In this document: positions 18,384 to 27,997 of the stretch, one piece after another
Position numbering within the stretch: the first letter of the stretch is position 1
How the letters are laid out: the number at the start of each line of letters is the position of its first letter
Assembly: GCF_937893305.1 (NCBI RefSeq)
Contig: NZ_CALBGN010000011.1
Location: 1 to 61,295 of the forward strand
Origin: an uncultured Helicobacter sp.
GTDB taxonomy: Bacteria; Campylobacterota; Campylobacteria; Campylobacterales; Helicobacteraceae
Length of the DNA: 61,295 bases
Direction of reading: 5' to 3'
Made by a program: the position numbers and the translations under genes
Notes under the pieces: model-generated
What the model was told of the DNA's origin: nothing
Database searches by the model: none
What the model saw: the letters and a program-made list of their open reading frames with translations, nothing else

Positions 18384-19165
18384 TGCAACTCTCACAAGAA
18401 GAATTAGAACGCTATGGACGCAATATTTTGCTTGCAGGAATAGGGCAAGAAGGGCAATTAAAACTTAAAAATGCGCGTGTGTTTGTCGCAGGTGCTGGTG
18501 GGCTTGGCTCTCCTATTTTATACTATTTAGCAGCCGCTGGTGTAGGAAATTTAGGGATTTGCGATGGAGATGTTGTAGATCAAAGTAATTTACAAAGACA
18601 AATCCTGCACAACACTCAAGATCTAAACAAAAACAAAGCAGATTCCGCATTTGAAAAACTACATTTACTAAATCCAAATATAAATTTACAAGTCTTCAAA
18701 GAACGCTTAAATCCACAAAACATCTTAACATACATCAAGGATTATGATATTGTCATAGAAGCCACAGATGTTTTTAGTGCGAAATTTTTGATTAATGATG
18801 CCTGTGTTTTAGCAAATAAAATCTTAGTGCGCGGAAGTGCGCTTGCCTTTAGCGGACAAGCAATGAGCATAAAACCAAAGGTTAGCGCGTGTTATGCCTG
18901 CTTATTTAATGCGCCACCAAAAACAGCAATGCCAACTAGCGCAAGCGTTGGAATCTTAGGGGCTGCTGCTGGATTATTTGGCTGCATTGAAGCAAATGAG
19001 GCAATAAAAATCATCACAGATATTGGCGAACCACTTTTTGATAAACTCTTAACTTGCGATGTGCGCTCACTAGATTTTAGAACCATTGCGATTAAACGGA
19101 ATCCAAATTGCCGCGTCTGTGGAAACAATGGAATCACAAAACTTGATGAAACTCTCTACCAATAA
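18383..19165 (+). CDS. E1-like adenylating enzyme (MoeB/ThiF/HesA family)
   Basis: Activates the C terminus of a small ubiquitin-like sulfur carrier (MoaD or ThiS type) with ATP. The roughly 260-residue protein shows RYGRNILL, the nucleotide loop GAGGLGSP, the conserved VDQSNLQRQ, and zinc cysteines CYAC and CRVC. I chose the ATG at 18383 because it overlaps the asnB stop as TAATG. Which carrier it serves (molybdopterin or thiamine) cannot be read from sequence. It is also TAATG-coupled to the next gene. Confidence 0.9.
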   Translation: MQLSQEELERYGRNILLAGIGQEGQLKLKNARVFVAGAGGLGSPILYYLAAAGVGNLGICDGDVVDQSNLQRQILHNTQDLNKNKADSAFEKLHLLNPNINLQVFKERLNPQNILTYIKDYDIVIEATDVFSAKFLINDACVLANKILVRGSALAFSGQAMSIKPKVSACYACLFNAPPKTAMPTSASVGILGAAAGLFGCIEANEAIKIITDIGEPLFDKLLTCDVRSLDFRTIAIKRNPNCRVCGNNGITKLDETLYQ

Positions 19166-20196
19166 TGCTAGAAAATCACTTAACCTTTGGGAATTTTATG
19201 CAAGAATGGCTCTATGGAGATGGAGCAATTTTTGGCAAAGAAGGCTATTACAAGCAAGCGCGTGTCGGCAAGGATTTAGATTTTTATACAAATGTGAGTG
19301 TGGGGAAGTTTTTTGGCTATACTTTGGGCTTTTATCTTTATGGTCTTTTAGAGAAGCTAAAAGGCAGAATCGCACTTGTAGAAATCGGTAGTGAAAAGGG
19401 CGATTTAATCGCTGATATTGCGGAATTTTTTAACGCTTTTAATCCACAATGCAAGCTAGATTTTGCCACACTTGAGCCACTAATCCCCTTGCAATCCTTA
19501 CAACAAAACACCTTTAAAACACGGAATCCTAATTTAAAACTCCATACATTTTGCAATTTTAAAGAACTAAAAGAAGCGCATTATGATTGCCTGCTATTTG
19601 TTAGCAATGAGCTTTTAGACGCTTTTGCGTGCGAGCTAGTTTGGCAAGATTCTATGGCTTTTGTCCATAAAGAAAGCCTAGAACTCACCTTCGCCCCTAT
19701 AAGCAAAGAAATGCTTGAGATTGCAGAAATCTTTAAAATCACAAAAGGAGAGATCCCATTACACGCCCTTAGTTTCGTAAAATCTCTAACAAATTGTGCA
19801 TCAAAATGGCTTTTTATGGGTTTTGATTATGGGGGTTTAGAGCCGCGCAATGCGTTTTCTTTGCGCTTTTATCAAAATCACAAAACAGAAAATCTCTTTT
19901 TAGACTCACAAACTCCTAATCAAAAACTCTTAAAAAACTTTGCTCTTATGGATATGACTTATGATGTCAATTTCACACTTTGGCAGCACATCTTTTCACA
20001 ATTTGGGGGTAAAACTTGGCTAATGCATCACCAAAATCGTGCATTAGTTGAAATGGGATTAGATAAAATGTGTGCTTGGTATATTGAAAAATTTGGCTTA
20101 GAAACTTATATGCGCCAAAGCGGAAAACTCCGCACACTCATCTCTCCGGGATCTTTTGGAGAAAGATTTTTTGGCTTTGTGTTTGCAAATCTCTAA
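19165..20196 (+). CDS. MidA/NDUFAF7-like SAM-dependent methyltransferase
   Basis: 343 residues of the DUF185 family: GYYKQARVGKDLDFYTNVSVG near the N terminus corresponds to the family's YY..G.IG..GDFYTS pattern, and a Rossmann-like VEIGSEKGDLIADI follows (about 73-86). Mitochondrial relatives methylate an arginine of a complex I subunit. The bacterial substrate is not established. It starts on the stop of the E1-like gene. No further function can be inferred. Confidence 0.78.
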   Translation: MLENHLTFGNFMQEWLYGDGAIFGKEGYYKQARVGKDLDFYTNVSVGKFFGYTLGFYLYGLLEKLKGRIALVEIGSEKGDLIADIAEFFNAFNPQCKLDFATLEPLIPLQSLQQNTFKTRNPNLKLHTFCNFKELKEAHYDCLLFVSNELLDAFACELVWQDSMAFVHKESLELTFAPISKEMLEIAEIFKITKGEIPLHALSFVKSLTNCASKWLFMGFDYGGLEPRNAFSLRFYQNHKTENLFLDSQTPNQKLLKNFALMDMTYDVNFTLWQHIFSQFGGKTWLMHHQNRALVEMGLDKMCAWYIEKFGLETYMRQSGKLRTLISPGSFGERFFGFVFANL

Positions 20197-20263
20197 AAAC
20201 CTGCTTCTTATGAAATCTTAAACTCTAAAAACATACAATACGATTTTTCAAAAAAGGATTCTA

Positions 20264-20812
20264 ATGTCTAATGCTGTAATGATTCTCTCTATAATGATCT
20301 TTACCGCGCTAATTGTAGCGTCAAACTATCTTGTGCAGTTTCCCTTAAATGACTTTTTTACTTATGGTGCGCTTACCTATCCTTTTACCTTTTTGTTAGC
20401 AGATATTCTAGCAGAACGCTACACAAAGCAAGAAGTGCTAAAAGTTGTGCGATTTGGAATCCTTTTTGCCTTTATTCCATCAATGTTTCTAGCAGAATTT
20501 AGAATTGCAATCGCAAGCGTCAGTGCGTTTTTCATCTCTCAACAAGCTGATGTTTATGCATTTTACTGGATTAAATCTAAATTACCAAAAATTTGGTGGC
20601 TAAGAAGTGCTGGAAGCACAGCATTTTCTCAATTTATTGATACGATGATTTTCTTTCATATTGCGTTTTTATTTGTTATGCCTTGGCAAAATGTGTTAAT
20701 GTTAATGCTTGGAGATTATCTAATGAAATTCATTTTTGCATTTGCAAATACTCCACTTTTTTATCTCTTTGGGATTAAAATGCAAAAACTCTTTGGGGTG
20801 TTTGCGCGATGA
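20264..20812 (+). CDS. Queuosine precursor transporter (YhhQ family)
   Basis: A 182-residue membrane protein with about six hydrophobic helices and the family pattern VASNYLVQFP, TYGALTYPFTFLLADILAE, plus a late charged QFIDTMIFF. YhhQ proteins import 7-cyano-7-deazaguanine or related queuine precursors for tRNA modification. Separated from the methyltransferase by 67 bases, it overlaps gmhB by 4 bases (ATGA). Confidence 0.88.
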   Translation: MSNAVMILSIMIFTALIVASNYLVQFPLNDFFTYGALTYPFTFLLADILAERYTKQEVLKVVRFGILFAFIPSMFLAEFRIAIASVSAFFISQQADVYAFYWIKSKLPKIWWLRSAGSTAFSQFIDTMIFFHIAFLFVMPWQNVLMLMLGDYLMKFIFAFANTPLFYLFGIKMQKLFGVFAR

Positions 20813-21381
20813 GTGTGGAATCCAAAAAACGCAAGGTTGTGTTTTTTGACCGCGATGATGTTGTAAATCTTGAAGACGCTCCCTATGGATATAAGATTGA
20901 CACTTTTTATTTCGCTCCCTTTTTTATGGAGCTCTTTTTGGAGCTAAAAAAACAAGATGCGCTGTGTTTTGTGGTAACCAATCAATCAGGCATTAATCGT
21001 GGAATCTTCACGCAAAAAGACTTTGAAATTCTCACATCCTTTATGCAAAGCTGTATTAAATCCTGCCTTACGATCCCTTTGCGTCAAAGTGGTTTTATGC
21101 CAAAAAACATAGGCTTTGATGGAGTGTATTTTTGCCCACATACCAAAGAAGAGCAATGTGCTTGTCGTAAGCCTAACTCTAAAATGCTAGAACAAGCCAT
21201 AAAAGACTTCAATTTAGATCTTGAACATTACGATTCTTATATTTTAGGCGATAAAGATACAGATATGCAAGCGGGACTTAAAGTAGGCGTTAAAACGCGT
21301 ATTCTAGTTGGAAATAACGAAGCACCAAATGCAACACACAGAGTAAATAATCTACAAGAAGCTATAAAGATTCTCTGTTAA
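20809..21381 (+). CDS. gmhB: HAD phosphatase, heptose 1,7-bisphosphate phosphatase-like
   Basis: Removes the 7-phosphate in ADP-heptose synthesis for LPS core. The 190-residue protein shows the HAD motif I (FFDRDD, usually DRDG), the threonine motif VVTNQSGINRG, the zinc loop CPHTKEEQCACRKP and the acidic motif LGDKDTDMQAG. The second Asp of DxD is retained, but the following residue is Asp instead of Gly. A histidinol-phosphatase role is a less likely alternative for this branch. It ends the plus-strand block that began at pglB. Confidence 0.87.
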   Translation: MSVESKKRKVVFFDRDDVVNLEDAPYGYKIDTFYFAPFFMELFLELKKQDALCFVVTNQSGINRGIFTQKDFEILTSFMQSCIKSCLTIPLRQSGFMPKNIGFDGVYFCPHTKEEQCACRKPNSKMLEQAIKDFNLDLEHYDSYILGDKDTDMQAGLKVGVKTRILVGNNEAPNATHRVNNLQEAIKILC

Positions 21382-21433
21382 AGTTCTTATTCATAATGGT
21401 TGCAAAATTAATTTTAAAAAGTTGGAATTCAAA

Positions 21434-21456
21434 TAGGGATTTAATTTAAATCCCTA
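21434..21456. terminator. Bidirectional terminator between gmhB and comEA
   Basis: TAGGGATTTA and TAAATCCCTA make a perfect 10-bp stem with a 3-base loop, placed exactly between two convergent genes. T-rich sequence follows on the plus strand. Confidence 0.7.
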
Positions 21457-21466
21457 ATCTTTGCGC

Positions 21467-21742
21467 TTATTTTTTAGATTCTGTGCTATGAGTTGATTCT
21501 TTTGTTTCAGAAACACTAAATTCATTTTTGAGTTTTTCTACACTCTTATCCCCAAAGCCCTTGACATTAACAAGATCTTCTACGGATTTAAAAGGTTGCT
21601 TTGCGCGATAATCCAAAATCGCTTGTGCTTTAATCTCCCCTACACCTTTAACGCTCATTAACTCTTGCTTGCTAGCTGTGTTTAAATCTACTGCCGCAAA
21701 AATCCAAGAAACAGCAAGCAATAACGCCATTAAAATTTTCAT
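21467..21742 (-). CDS. comEA: ComEA-like helix-hairpin-helix DNA-binding protein
   Basis: 91 residues: a signal peptide or anchor (1-17), then two helix-hairpin-helix motifs, LNTASKQELMSVKGVGEIKA and the FKSVEDLVNVKGFGDKS region, then a polar tail. ComEA proteins bind incoming DNA in the periplasm during natural transformation. Single-gene unit with an AAGGAG site. It fits functionally with the Cts-like locus 11 kb away. Confidence 0.9.
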   Translation of the reverse strand: MKILMALLLAVSWIFAAVDLNTASKQELMSVKGVGEIKAQAILDYRAKQPFKSVEDLVNVKGFGDKSVEKLKNEFSVSETKESTHSTESKK

Positions 21743-21913
21743 CTTTTCTCCTTAAATGTTAAGATGATTCATTGTATCTAATTAAAAAATTTTTTACTTT
21801 TGTGATTGAAAAATTTTTGAAAATCTTTATATAAAGTTACATTTTGAAACAAATATGAAGTATTACAATGCGCATAAACAAAAATTCTTCTAAAATCTAT
21901 AATCTATTAAAAA

Positions 21914-23386
21914 CTATGTTTTATCATTAACGATATTATTAATAACATCATTGACAAGATTTTTTAACTGCTTTATGCTTAAATCTAGCTCATAGATTCC
22001 AGCTTCGTTGCAAAATTCTTCATCATCTTGTGTGAAATTTTTGCTTAAAGGATCTGGTAGCTTTGCGTTTTCATTATGATAAAGCTTTGCGATTTGCTCT
22101 TGTAGCTTTGTGGGGAAATTTGGAAAGGGGATTTGTAAGAAATGTTCTATTTTCATTCCTTTCATTTTAGAGCCAACACAAAGATAAGAACACATTTCTC
22201 TTATAAGTTTGCAATTTAAAAAACAAAGTATAAAAAGCAATTTTGTTGTATTTTTATCAGTTAATTTATATAGTTGTTGATTGTATTGAGCTTTACCAAA
22301 ATCACTATAATCATAAAAGGTTGCTATCCCCACATATTCACCCCTTTTTCCCTTTGAGGTTGCGTTTGTAATAAGAATACAATCTTGTGTTAAATTTGGC
22401 TTACCGATAAAATTTATTCTCTCTTCTTCTTTAATTGTCCCATAATCACTACAATGGCTAGGTGTTATCCATTGATATTTTAAAAACTTGTCCTTACCAA
22501 TAAAGCGTGTTTTTGGTGTGCTACCACTTTTGATTTTACCTTTATCTATATAAAACACACCATTTTTATAATTTTTAATCATAAAATCAAGTCTTTTAAA
22601 CTCTTCGCAGTAAATTCCTGTATCAAGTCTCGTGGATTCTTGGAGTTCTTCAATAGTAGGGTAAGTGTAACTAAAGGTATTTGGGAGTTGATTTTCTAAA
22701 AGTTCTTTTTCTATTGTATTTAAAATGGCTTTGTGCCTTTGCTTTATCAAGCTTTCTTTTTTAATGATAGATTTTGTAAGGGTTTCTATAAAATCTAAAA
22801 ATTTTTTGTCTGTGATTTTTGGTATATAAAGTTTTTCTTTATCGCTTGTAATAATATTTTTTTGTATGCCACCTTTACCTTGCATTTGTGATTTAAAAAA
22901 CTGATGTTTTGTAAAAGCTAAAAACAAATAAAGAAAACTGGATTCGTTGGATTTATGAAAATATGCGGAAACTCTTTGATTAAGTAAAAAAGTTTCATTT
23001 CCCTTATAAAATGCACTTATATTACCTTGATTTTCCCCGCCTGTGAGAGAAAGAAGCACACAAGGTTTGTTGAGTAAAAATTTTTCTTTAATGTGGATTT
23101 TGGGAATAAATCTATTAAATTGTGTTGAAATGTAAAAATCGCTTTGATTAACATTTGAAATTTGTATGAGCGGCAGGGCATTATTTGAATTTGCAGTAAA
23201 AATGTTTGATGAAAAGGCATAGCCATCAAGAGAATAAAAATCTTGCAATAAGTTTTCATATTTTTTTGATAAGGCTTGTTTTATTTTTTCTGTTGTTAAA
23301 TATTTATAGGCATTGCTTGAGAGATTGCAGCCATTTTCTAGCACTTCTTTAAAGCTTATTTCTTGTGGGATATCTATGTAAGCCAT
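21914..23386 (-). CDS. Type I/IIB restriction-modification specificity subunit (HsdS-like)
   Basis: 490 residues with the two-half organisation of HsdS: two target-recognition regions (about 40-190 and 250-420) separated by helical conserved segments. The first half ends in a long helix around KKESLIKQRHKAILNTIEKELLE; the second contains the WITPSHCSDYGTIKEEERINF strand region. It recognises a split DNA target and tethers the partner subunit. It starts on the stop of the upstream RM gene (TAATG), so its translation probably depends on that phase-variable gene. No stand-alone hsdR is present. Confidence 0.88.
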   Translation of the reverse strand: MAYIDIPQEISFKEVLENGCNLSSNAYKYLTTEKIKQALSKKYENLLQDFYSLDGYAFSSNIFTANSNNALPLIQISNVNQSDFYISTQFNRFIPKIHIKEKFLLNKPCVLLSLTGGENQGNISAFYKGNETFLLNQRVSAYFHKSNESSFLYLFLAFTKHQFFKSQMQGKGGIQKNIITSDKEKLYIPKITDKKFLDFIETLTKSIIKKESLIKQRHKAILNTIEKELLENQLPNTFSYTYPTIEELQESTRLDTGIYCEEFKRLDFMIKNYKNGVFYIDKGKIKSGSTPKTRFIGKDKFLKYQWITPSHCSDYGTIKEEERINFIGKPNLTQDCILITNATSKGKRGEYVGIATFYDYSDFGKAQYNQQLYKLTDKNTTKLLFILCFLNCKLIREMCSYLCVGSKMKGMKIEHFLQIPFPNFPTKLQEQIAKLYHNENAKLPDPLSKNFTQDDEEFCNEAGIYELDLSIKQLKNLVNDVINNIVNDKT

Positions 23387-25495
23387 TATTTTGCCTTAAT
23401 GAAGAGATTTTGCAGACTTTCTTCTTGCATTTTGCACCATTCTCTAAACTCGCTTATTGTCCCGCTAAAGTCTTCATCAAGCTTTGCTCTGTCGTTTTCA
23501 TCAAGCTCTACTTCAAAGCTTTCGGGGTGGATTTTATATACATTTACAAAGTTTTTTACGCGATTTGTCGTTTTAATCTCATAGCCTATATTTTGTATAT
23601 TTTTGATAAAAACGCTATATCCTTGTGCTTTAAGGCGTTCAAGCTCGTCTTTTTCTGGCTTATAAGCTACGATTAAAGAGACATTGACACCTGTTTCAGC
23701 AAAGGTATTTGCAGGTAGGTCAAAAATAGCTACAATACGCATTTTTTCCATTAGCCACGCTCTAGTGTCTTTATGCGTATCAATACTTGCTATGGAGTTA
23801 GATAGCACTATGCCAAGTCTGCCATTATCCTTTAAGATCCTATATGCGTTTTCTAAAAACACTACACCCAAATCAATGCTACCGCTTCCATCTTTTTTCT
23901 TATAAAAATCCCAAGTTTCATAGCAGCTTATAAGTTCTTTTTCTTCTTTTGTTTTGGGGATAAAGGAGCGTTTTTCGCCAAAAGGTGGATTAGTAAGGAC
24001 GACATCAAATTTTCTTAATTCCTTATCATCGGCTCTATTATCCCACTCGCCATTTTGATTGGTATTAGAATCTAGCTTTAAAGTCCCACCGCCTTTAGCA
24101 AATTTATGCAAGATAGAGCCTAATCCTGCTTTATGCTCTAAAGTTGCATTACCATCGCCATTTAGCAGCATATTAAGCGTGGCTAGGTTTATCATCTGGG
24201 TGTCAATATCCATACCAAAGATATTTTTATCATCTAGCTTAGAGTGAGAATTCACATAAGAGACAGAGAGAAAGTCTGCTATGCCCACCGTGGGGTCTAT
24301 GACACTTTCTGTATTTCTAGGATTAACAATGCTTACTAAAAAATCAATCAGCGGCAAAGGCGTTAAAAACTGCGCTTTGTCTCCTTTGGTAAATTCGCTT
24401 GCAAAGCGGTGGAAAATAAGCTGATATAAGTCGCTTTTGTAAGAAAGCGTGAAAGAGTAGTCTTGAAACTCTTTGACGATAGAAATTAAGACTTTGATGT
24501 GATTTTCGTTTTTATAGTCTAGCTCTTTGTCTTTTAGAATCTCTTTATATTCATTTTTAGCATTTTCTGTAATGGAGCTTATTCTTTTAATGAAATTTTG
24601 CAAAGGCGTATCGCTTAATTGCTTATAGCTTTTTTCTTCATCTAAAATATAAAAGCGTAAGGGGGAATTATGCTTTTCATCATAAATTTTTAGGGCTAGG
24701 ATTTGGATTAGAATCACATAGCCCTTTTGATTGACTAAGCTTACAGAATCTAGTGTGTGGAGTATGCTAAACATCGCTTGATTTAGCGTTGTAGAATTTA
24801 GTCCCGAGATAGTTTCTAGCTCATCTACACTTCGTTTTTCTCTTTGAATAGGCTTTGGATTTTGAAAATTTTGCAAATGCGTAAAATCTGGGATATTATC
24901 GTAGGGGTCTGGCAAATGTAGATTTAAATCATTTGTTTTAGAATCTTGCCCTTTATCATTAAAATTTTGAGAATAGCGTAGGAATTTAGAATCTTGCTTT
25001 TTAAAAAGATAGAGTCGCTCTGTGTCGTATAAAACGCCTAAGCAAAAGGGATTTTCACACTCTTTCATATAGGCTTTAAGCTGTTTTTCGTAGATTTCTT
25101 GTATATTTTTAGAATCTTCTTTTTTAAACTCTATCACGCACAAAATGTGGCTTTTGAGCCATTGTAAAGCTTGTAAATTATTATTTTTGTGGTAGTCCTC
25201 GTATTTTTTAAACCACGCTTTATCATCAAAAATGACTGCGTCAATTTTAAGTGGAGCGGAGGATTTATTGCCCTTTGGGAGATGGATTTCTGTGCCGATA
25301 TAATCTTTTGCAAAAAGCCCAGAATCTGTCAGTGCAAATAAAAACTGCCATTTGTAATACTGCTCATTTTTAGAGCCATCTTTCTTATAAAGGCTTGTTT
25401 GTTTATCAAAGCTTAAATGCTCACTTAAAAACTGGGTGTATTCCCCCCCCCGTGATAGTAGTGTCAAATTTGCTTTTGCTCTTTAAAAACCTCAT
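23386..25495 (-). CDS. Fused nuclease-N6-adenine methyltransferase (BcgI-like RM subunit), phase-off
   Basis: The best start is the ATG at 25495 (AGGG upstream). A run of 9 G after 15 codons throws it out of frame, and it stops 8 codons past the tract. The downstream frame is open for 690 residues and would join with 8 or 11 G. That frame holds an HSDR_N-like PD-(D/E)XK nuclease pattern (LKIDAVIFDD ... CVIEFKKEDS ... QLKAYM, about 50-150), a helical region, then an N6-methyltransferase with FTKGDKAQFLTP, a degenerate motif I (DPTVGIADFL) and the catalytic NPPF. Fusion of cutting and methylation in one chain beside an HsdS is the BcgI/type IIB arrangement. A TTG at 25467 could give weak in-frame translation. 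Confidence 0.82.
25443..25451. repeat. C9 (G9 coding) slippage tract in the RM gene
   Basis: Nine C on the plus strand, 15 codons from the preferred start of the fused RM gene. In this state the gene is out of frame; the loss of one or the gain of two bases restores it. Confidence 0.85.
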
Positions 25496-25572
25496 ATTAT
25501 TCCCTATTTTTTAAGTTTTTTATTATAAAAATTTTAGCAAATTTACTCAAATATTTTAAAATGAAATATCTA

Positions 25573-25731
25573 TCATGAATTGATTTTGACACCAATAATA
25601 TCTAAAAGCATTAATGTAAATGCAAAATTCAATTTACCACAATTAATTTTATTTGCTAGATTTTCTCTTGTTTTGCTTATGTTTTTTAGTAATTCTACTA
25701 ATTTAGGATAATCCATATCAGCTTTTGCCAT
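25573..25731 (-). CDS. Small DUF6471-like protein
   Basis: A 52-residue frame from ATG 25731. The pattern of short helices ending in GKLNFAFTLMLLDIIGV resembles the C-terminal half of the DUF6471 family, where GKFSFAFFLQ...GV is common; these small DNA-binding-like proteins often occur in mobile regions. No strong ribosome site precedes the ATG and an in-frame stop lies just upstream, so it may be a remnant. It lies between the RM gene and decayed DNA. Confidence 0.4.
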   Translation of the reverse strand: MAKADMDYPKLVELLKNISKTRENLANKINCGKLNFAFTLMLLDIIGVKINS

Positions 25732-26038
25732 TTGGATTTTATATCAATTATGGGCAAACAAGAAAAACTATTACAAAAACAACAAAAAGATAAATAAGCT
25801 TAAAGAGCAAATATCTAAAATAATTTTAGATTTTACTCAAAAATTTGTGCAATAATCAAAATCAAACAATAACTATTTAAAAATGATTTTATCAATTCAT
25901 TAAACTAATAACACAGGAAGTTTTAGAACAAGTTCCATTATGGATTTTGTAGGATATGTTTTATATAGCAATAGAGACCAACAATCAAGAAGTAACAAAA
26001 TTAATGAAATAAAAACACAAGAGAATTCCTTAACATAG

Positions 26039-26341
26039 CAAAGAAGCCTGAACCAAGCAATTTACAGCATCAATGCGAGAGAAATATGGAGATGTAATCT
26101 TAAAGAATCCGCCAATTTAGCACAACTCACTAAAGACTTAGAAAAACAAATTAAATAATTTTGCGAACAATACAACTCTTATTATCCTAAAGCGCAAGAA
26201 GAAAAATTAAATTCTTTCATTGAACAATTTAATCAACTCCTAAAAGAAAATGTTTTTAAAAATAATCCCCTAACAAAAGAAGACACCCAAAGATTAGATT
26301 TTAAAAGAGAAACTAGAAAGACTAATGAAGAAAAAAGATAA
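26039..26341 (+). pseudogene. Decayed coding remnant
   Basis: One frame of about 100 codons, rich in Lys, Glu, Asn and Gln (LTKDLEKQIK; FIEQFNQLLKEN), is interrupted by TAA at 26156. It has no start codon with a ribosome site. The DNA from 25740 to 26040 has further short plus-strand pieces (for example MGKQEKLLQKQQKDK then stop) but no complete gene. I do not recognise the family; the composition suggests a coiled-coil protein. Together with the DUF6471-like piece it looks like the scar of an accessory insert. Confidence 0.45.
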
Positions 26342-26361
26342 AACCCCACCACAAGGGTTTT
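26340..26361 (-). terminator. Terminator of the rpsP-rplS operon
   Basis: On the minus strand AAAACCC pairs with GGGTTTT (7 bp, 8-base loop), followed by ATCTTTTTT, a proper U-run, 40 bases after the rplS stop. Confidence 0.72.
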
Positions 26362-26401
26362 ATATCTATTTGCAAACTCACAAGGAGAACAGAGAAGAAA
26401 T

Positions 26402-26758
26402 TTATTTTCTAATCTCTTTAATTCTTGCAGATTTTCCGCTTCTTGTGCGTAGATAGTAAAGTTTAGCGCGTCTAACGCGTCCAATTTTAAGCACTTTAAT
26501 GCTATCAATGCTTTCAGAGTAAATTGGGAAAATTCTCTCTACGCCAACGCCATTTGCGCCAATTTTTCTAATTGTGAAAGTCTTTCCTGTGCCAACACCG
26601 CGCAAAGAAATACAAACACCTTCAAAATTTTGGATTCTTGTTTTATCTCCTTCAGAGATTCTAATCCCTATTCTTAATGTGTCTCCTGCTTTAAATTGCG
26701 GAATCTCTTTGCCTGCAATTTGTGCATCTTCAAAATGCTGAATGTATTTATTTCTCAT
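26402..26758 (-). CDS. rplS: 50S ribosomal protein L19
   Basis: 118 residues, complete. Family signatures FKAGDTLRIGIRISEGDKTR, FEGVCISLRG and VERIFPIYS are present. It overlaps trmD by 11 bases and ends the operon rpsP-khpA-rimM-trmD-rplS. Confidence 0.97.
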   Translation of the reverse strand: MRNKYIQHFEDAQIAGKEIPQFKAGDTLRIGIRISEGDKTRIQNFEGVCISLRGVGTGKTFTIRKIGANGVGVERIFPIYSESIDSIKVLKIGRVRRAKLYYLRTRSGKSARIKEIRK

Positions 26759-27452
26759 CGTTTAACCCTTGTTTGTAGCGCACATAGAGGTCTGGTCTAT
26801 GAAACTTAGTCTTTGCCTCTGCGGCTTTTAGTTTTAAATCTGCAATTTTAGCGTGATTTCCCTTTGAATACTCTGAAGGAATTGTTAAATTTTTAAATCT
26901 ATGTGGTTTTACAAAATTTGGTGCTTCAAGCAAATGCTTTTCATAGCTTTCTCCCTTTAGGGACTCTTGATTCCCAAGCACACCATCAATCTGTCTTGCC
27001 ACACTATCACACAGACACAATGCTGCTAACTCGCCACCTGTTAAAATAAAATCTCCAATACTAAATACCTCATCAGCATACAATTCAATCAATCGCTCAT
27101 CAAAACCTTCATAACGCCCACAAACAAAGGTTACATCTTCTTTTTGACTTAAGCGTTTTGCGTCATTTTGCAAGAAAGTTTTCGCACAAGGCGTTAGAAA
27201 AATTATATGTGTTTTTGGATTCCGTGTTTTTATGAAATCCAATGCTAAACCAAACGCTAAAGGCTCAAGCACTAACCCAGCACCACCGCCTACTTGATAA
27301 TCATCTACTTTTGAAAACTTATTTAGACTAAAATCGCGCGGATTAACAAAATCCACACACATTAATTCTAATTCAAGCGCACGATGCAAGATAGAATCAC
27401 TAAAATAACCTTGAATTAATTGCGGAAATAATGTAACAAAAGTAAAACGCAT
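26748..27452 (-). CDS. trmD: tRNA (guanine37-N1)-methyltransferase
   Basis: Methylates G37 next to the anticodon to prevent frameshifting. The 234-residue protein has the SPOUT trefoil-knot motifs VCGRYEGFDERL and SIGDFILTGGELAAL, with the C-terminal domain KEN-like region intact. It overlaps rplS and abuts rimM. Confidence 0.97.
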   Translation of the reverse strand: MRFTFVTLFPQLIQGYFSDSILHRALELELMCVDFVNPRDFSLNKFSKVDDYQVGGGAGLVLEPLAFGLALDFIKTRNPKTHIIFLTPCAKTFLQNDAKRLSQKEDVTFVCGRYEGFDERLIELYADEVFSIGDFILTGGELAALCLCDSVARQIDGVLGNQESLKGESYEKHLLEAPNFVKPHRFKNLTIPSEYSKGNHAKIADLKLKAAEAKTKFHRPDLYVRYKQGLNDEK

Positions 27453-27997
27453 TAGCTGTTTTCTAAAATTTCTTTACAAAATTGTGTATGGATTGCTTTG
27501 GTGGAATCCATTTTGGATTCCACATTTAAAATATAGCGCGCGTTATAGGGAATCAAAAAGCTCTTAGGCAGCCCTTTTGTCACAAGTGAAGAATCTGTTT
27601 TTACAAACAAATAATCCTGATTGCAAAAACGATCAATCTCACTCACCACGCCTAACATCTCATCATTTTCTATAACCGCACTCCCAACAAGTTCAAACCA
27701 AAAAAACGCATTATCTTCTAGTGCGCACTGCTCTTTGCTCTCTTCTTGCGTAGAATACACAATGCAATTTACAATTTGTTTTGCTTCTTCTTTAGAGTTG
27801 ATTTCTTTAAATTTTGCGACAGATTTCTGTGGAGAATAAGATTCCAAAGTTAAGTCCCCAAAAGGCGTATGATAAACATTTCCAGCTTTAAAAGATTCTG
27901 GAAAATCACTAAAAAGGTGTAAAATCACATCACCCTTAAAGCCGAGTGAGCGTCCAATCTTCGCAACACTCACCCAATCTTTTGGAACTTTATACAT
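27452..27997 (-). CDS. rimM: Ribosome maturation factor RimM
   Basis: Assists assembly of the 30S head by binding S19. 181 residues: an N-terminal beta-barrel beginning VSVAKIGRSLGFKGDVILH and a PRC-barrel C-terminal half with FFWFELVGS and PYNARYILNVE. It is stop/start-coupled to both neighbours. Confidence 0.93.
   Translation of the reverse strand: MYKVPKDWVSVAKIGRSLGFKGDVILHLFSDFPESFKAGNVYHTPFGDLTLESYSPQKSVAKFKEINSKEEAKQIVNCIVYSTQEESKEQCALEDNAFFWFELVGSAVIENDEMLGVVSEIDRFCNQDYLFVKTDSSLVTKGLPKSFLIPYNARYILNVESKMDSTKAIHTQFCKEILENS

Noticed and set aside
21914..25495. Plain type I R-M system with missing hsdR
   Set aside because: The large subunit already contains a PD-(D/E)XK-like N-terminal part before the methyltransferase, so a BcgI-like fused system fits better than a type I remnant. 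This is a judgement, not proof.
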